DNA from: Candidatus Latescibacterota bacterium
Lineage (GTDB): Bacteria; Latescibacterota; MWCZ01
DNA: 35,254 bases
Assembly: GCA_022706085.1 (NCBI GenBank)
Contig: JAKJDF010000015.1
Coordinates: 1 to 35,254 of the forward strand
Direction of reading: 5' to 3'
Below, one piece after another: positions 33,228 through 35,254 of this stretch; within the stretch, counting starts at the first letter, position 1; each line of letters begins with the position of its first letter. Made by a program: the position numbers and the translations under genes. The notes beneath the pieces are model-generated. The model was not told where the DNA came from. It saw only the letters and a program-made list of their open reading frames with translations, and ran no database searches.

Positions 33228-33830
33228 ATGGAACCCACATCCCCGCCGGCCGTCGGAAAGGAAACCCGGGACAGGATCTTCGCGGCGGCGGCAAAACTGT
33301 TCGCGGCGCGCGGGTACGGGAGCGTTTCCATGCGGGAGATCGCTGACGCCGCGGGCGTCAGCAAGCCCATGCTTTATTACTACTTCGAAAACAAGGCTGG
33401 CCTGTGCAGAGCGCTCCTTGAGGAAGGCTTCCAGAACCTGAGTCAGACGTGGGATGAAATCGCGCGCCTGGATATCCCGCTCATCGAGCGATTCCGGAGG
33501 GTAGTCAGAGCGCAGTTCCGACACGTCCGGGAAAACCCCGATCTCGTTCGTTTTCACATCAATTTCCTGCTCGGGCCTGATGAGGCGGGGTTGGCGGCCG
33601 AATTCCGCCGGGAACACAAGCCAATAGTAAACATTCTCTTGCGGATGTTCGCCGAGGGACAGGCGAGCGGGCTGTTCCGTTCGGACATAAACCCCAGTGT
33701 TGCGATTAACGGTTTCTCTGGAGCAGTCAATATTCATGTTGGACAGAGCATCCTTCTTGGCGGTCCTCCGCTGGATGACGATCTGGCCGACCAGTTAACT
33801 CAGCTGTACCTCCACGGAGTGTGCGCGTGA
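33228..33830 (+). CDS. TetR-family transcriptional regulator
   Basis: A 200-residue regulator. The N-terminal TetR domain reads RIFAAAAKLFAARGYGSVSMREIADAAGVSKPMLYYYFENKAGL (about residues 15-60), a canonical helix-turn-helix. The C-terminal half is a helical ligand-binding domain that I cannot assign to an inducer. It directly precedes a TolC-like channel gene, the usual arrangement of a repressor with its RND-type efflux operon. It probably controls that operon and itself through the palindrome over the promoter. GGAG lies 12 bases before the ATG, a rather long spacing. Confidence 0.9.
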   Translation: MEPTSPPAVGKETRDRIFAAAAKLFAARGYGSVSMREIADAAGVSKPMLYYYFENKAGLCRALLEEGFQNLSQTWDEIARLDIPLIERFRRVVRAQFRHVRENPDLVRFHINFLLGPDEAGLAAEFRREHKPIVNILLRMFAEGQASGLFRSDINPSVAINGFSGAVNIHVGQSILLGGPPLDDDLADQLTQLYLHGVCA

Positions 33831-33893
33831 GGAAGTCCTCATTTTCCCCTTCGGAATCACCAGCCTCATAAGCGCGTGAAAAGGAGATCTTGC

Positions 33894-35237
33894 ATGTTGG
33901 AGAGCATGGGCCGCACTCGAAGAGTGTGTGCCTTCTGGACCGTGTGTTCCCTGGCTCTGGTGTCACGAGTCGGCGCCAGGGGAATTTCGCTGCGCGAGGC
34001 GGAGCAAATGGCTTTGGAGCGCAATCCGCAGATCGCCGCAGCGAGCGCGAGCCTCGACAGCGCCCGCGCAGGAATTACCAGGGCACGCGCGACGATCCTG
34101 CCAAGCCTCGCGGCTACGGCGGGGTATACCTGGAATGCGGAATTGCCGGTGGTGGTGATGCCGCCGCCGGTCGGTGCAGTTTCGATCGGCGAAAAGCACA
34201 ACTACTCGCTCGCTCTCACAGCCCGCCAGCCTGTTTTCCTCGGTTTCGCCGGAGTCACTGGTGTGCGGATGGCGGAAACAGCGCTGCAATCCTCGCAACT
34301 CCGACTTGAATCGACCACGCAAACCGTGATCGCGTCCGTCAGGGAAGCGTACCTCGCGGCAGTGTTGAGCCGCATGCTTGTCACAGTGAACGAACAGGCG
34401 GTAGCGCAGGCGGAATCCAGCCTTGCGCTCGTGCAGCGCAGGGCGGATGTAGGCTCCGCGTCGCGCTTCGATCTTTTGCGCGCACGCGTCCAGGTGGCCA
34501 CTTTGCGGCCGAATCTAACCTCCGCGAGAAGCAACCGCGACCTCGCCGATGGCAGGCTACGCCTCGCCATAGGCGTGGGAGAACGAGACCCGATCACACC
34601 TTCGGATACGTTGGCCGTTTTCGTGAGCGAATGGGCCAAGGTGCCTCTCGATTCCCTTCGACTCATCGCGCGGGAACGGAGGACGGAAATCCGTCAGCTC
34701 GATATTGGCGAACAAATCACCAATGACGCCGTGACGCTCTCCCGCAGCGCGTACTACCCGACCGTAGCTGCGTTCGCGACGTCTCAGTGGGAGGCACAAC
34801 GGCCATCGCTGAGAGTGAGTTCCGGCGATTTCCGCCGTGTCTCAATGCTGGGATTGCAGTTGAACTGGACGTTCTGGGATTCGTGGAAAACACCCGCAAC
34901 CGTGCAGATGGCAAGGGTAGGCGTCCGGCAGCTCAACCTGTTCCGGCAGTTGGCCACCGACGGGATTTCGCTGGAAGTGGAGGCAGCGTTCCACGGGCTT
35001 CATGAGGCAGAGCTGAACCTCGCCACCGGCCTCGAGACCGTGAACCAGGCAGCAGAGGCGCTGCGCCTCGCCAGCGTGATGTACGGCGAAGGCGGAAATA
35101 CGCAGCTGGATGTCATCTCCGCGCAACTTGCACTGACGAGCGCGCGCACCCAGTACGCGCAGGCTCTTTACAATTATCATGTCGCCCACATCCGCATGGA
35201 AAAGGCACTCGGTCTCACCCGGGCCAGTCAGGACTGA
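33894..35237 (+). CDS. TolC-like outer membrane efflux protein
   Basis: A 447-residue outer-membrane channel of the TolC family. A signal peptide covers about residues 1-28 (VCAFWTVCSLALVSRVGA). The mature part starts with ISLREAEQMALERNPQIAAA. Two repeated halves with long amphipathic helices follow, each with a beta-strand segment (SLALTARQPVFLGF; MLGLQLNWTFWDSWKTP) as in OEP repeats. It should trimerise and dock with a periplasmic adaptor and an inner-membrane pump. I chose ATG 33894 because AAGGAGA lies 6-8 bases upstream; a GTG at 33876 is in frame but overlaps that site. It lies 63 bases after tetR. Confidence 0.92.
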   Translation: MLESMGRTRRVCAFWTVCSLALVSRVGARGISLREAEQMALERNPQIAAASASLDSARAGITRARATILPSLAATAGYTWNAELPVVVMPPPVGAVSIGEKHNYSLALTARQPVFLGFAGVTGVRMAETALQSSQLRLESTTQTVIASVREAYLAAVLSRMLVTVNEQAVAQAESSLALVQRRADVGSASRFDLLRARVQVATLRPNLTSARSNRDLADGRLRLAIGVGERDPITPSDTLAVFVSEWAKVPLDSLRLIARERRTEIRQLDIGEQITNDAVTLSRSAYYPTVAAFATSQWEAQRPSLRVSSGDFRRVSMLGLQLNWTFWDSWKTPATVQMARVGVRQLNLFRQLATDGISLEVEAAFHGLHEAELNLATGLETVNQAAEALRLASVMYGEGGNTQLDVISAQLALTSARTQYAQALYNYHVAHIRMEKALGLTRASQD

Positions 35238-35248
35238 AGGAGCACACC

Positions 35249-35254
35249 GTGGAA
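35249..35254 (+). CDS. First codons of the next gene (cut by the window end)
   Basis: A GTG start is preceded at about 7 bases by AAGGAG, 11 bases after the TolC-like stop; only two codons are inside the window. In tetR-tolC loci the next gene is typically the periplasmic adaptor (HlyD/AcrA type) of an efflux pump. That identity is inferred from context only. Confidence 0.45.

Overview
The window is a GC-rich, gene-dense bacterial chromosome segment of mostly housekeeping genes. The lineage cannot be fixed from the sequence alone. The very short AURKAIP1/COX24-type basic ribosomal protein, TlpA-type lipoproteins, TPR lipoproteins and a TetR/TolC efflux locus suggest a Gram-negative of the FCB (Bacteroidota-Chlorobiota-Gemmatimonadota and relatives) neighbourhood, but this is inference. 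Promoters look like ordinary sigma70 sites: -35/-10 pairs with 16-18 bp spacers precede sppA, ogl, both TPR genes, purA, argR, the sugar-isomerase-like gene and tetR. No transposase, integrase, phage gene, CRISPR array or rRNA is visible.

Layout. 1-352: intergenic, ending in the sppA promoter. 353-1871 (+): sppA, an HU/IHF-type protein, a 33-residue ribosomal-type peptide, tRNA-Arg(CCG) and tRNA-Pro(GGG). 1890-2960 (-): an orphan hydE radical-SAM gene. 3134-6532 (+): oligogalacturonate lyase, a GH4 glycosidase (uronide catabolism) and a site-2-protease-like membrane peptidase. 6571-7499 (-): a HIT protein and a TlpA-like lipoprotein. 7743-9769 (+): cysK, a strong terminator, then a Gfo/Idh/MocA oxidoreductase. 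9781-11699 (-): smpB, a small cupin and the AmmeMemoRadiSam radical-SAM enzyme. 11849-12742 (+): a TPR protein. 12811-16527 (-): eno, an alpha/beta-hydrolase-like lipoprotein without its nucleophilic serine, and purA with a structured leader. 16823-18094 (+): an ArsB/NhaD/SLC13-type transporter.

18140-24949 (-) is an arginine operon transcribed argR-argC-argB-argD-argG-argH-argA (GNAT type), with AT-rich ARG-box-like operators over its promoter. It runs from glutamate to arginine but lacks the carbamoyltransferase (argF) and the deacetylation step (argE/argJ), which must be encoded elsewhere. 25075-26327 (+): a UbiA-family decaprenyl-phosphate phosphoribosyltransferase-like protein followed by hisI. 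26400-27746 (-): a large TPR lipoprotein. 28032-29042 (-): a xylose-isomerase-like TIM-barrel protein. 29157-33082 (-): uvrC followed by an unusual fusion of a transketolase-like remnant with a PLP aminotransferase. 33228-35254 (+): a TetR regulator, a TolC-like outer-membrane channel and the first codons of a next gene, the usual start of an RND efflux operon.

The most unusual item is the transketolase-remnant/aminotransferase fusion downstream of uvrC. Others worth a look are the serine-less hydrolase-like lipoprotein, the GH4 enzyme with a CHGV motif coupled to a pectin-oligomer lyase, the orphan hydE and amrS, and the hairpin-rich purA leader. No obviously new multi-gene system was found.
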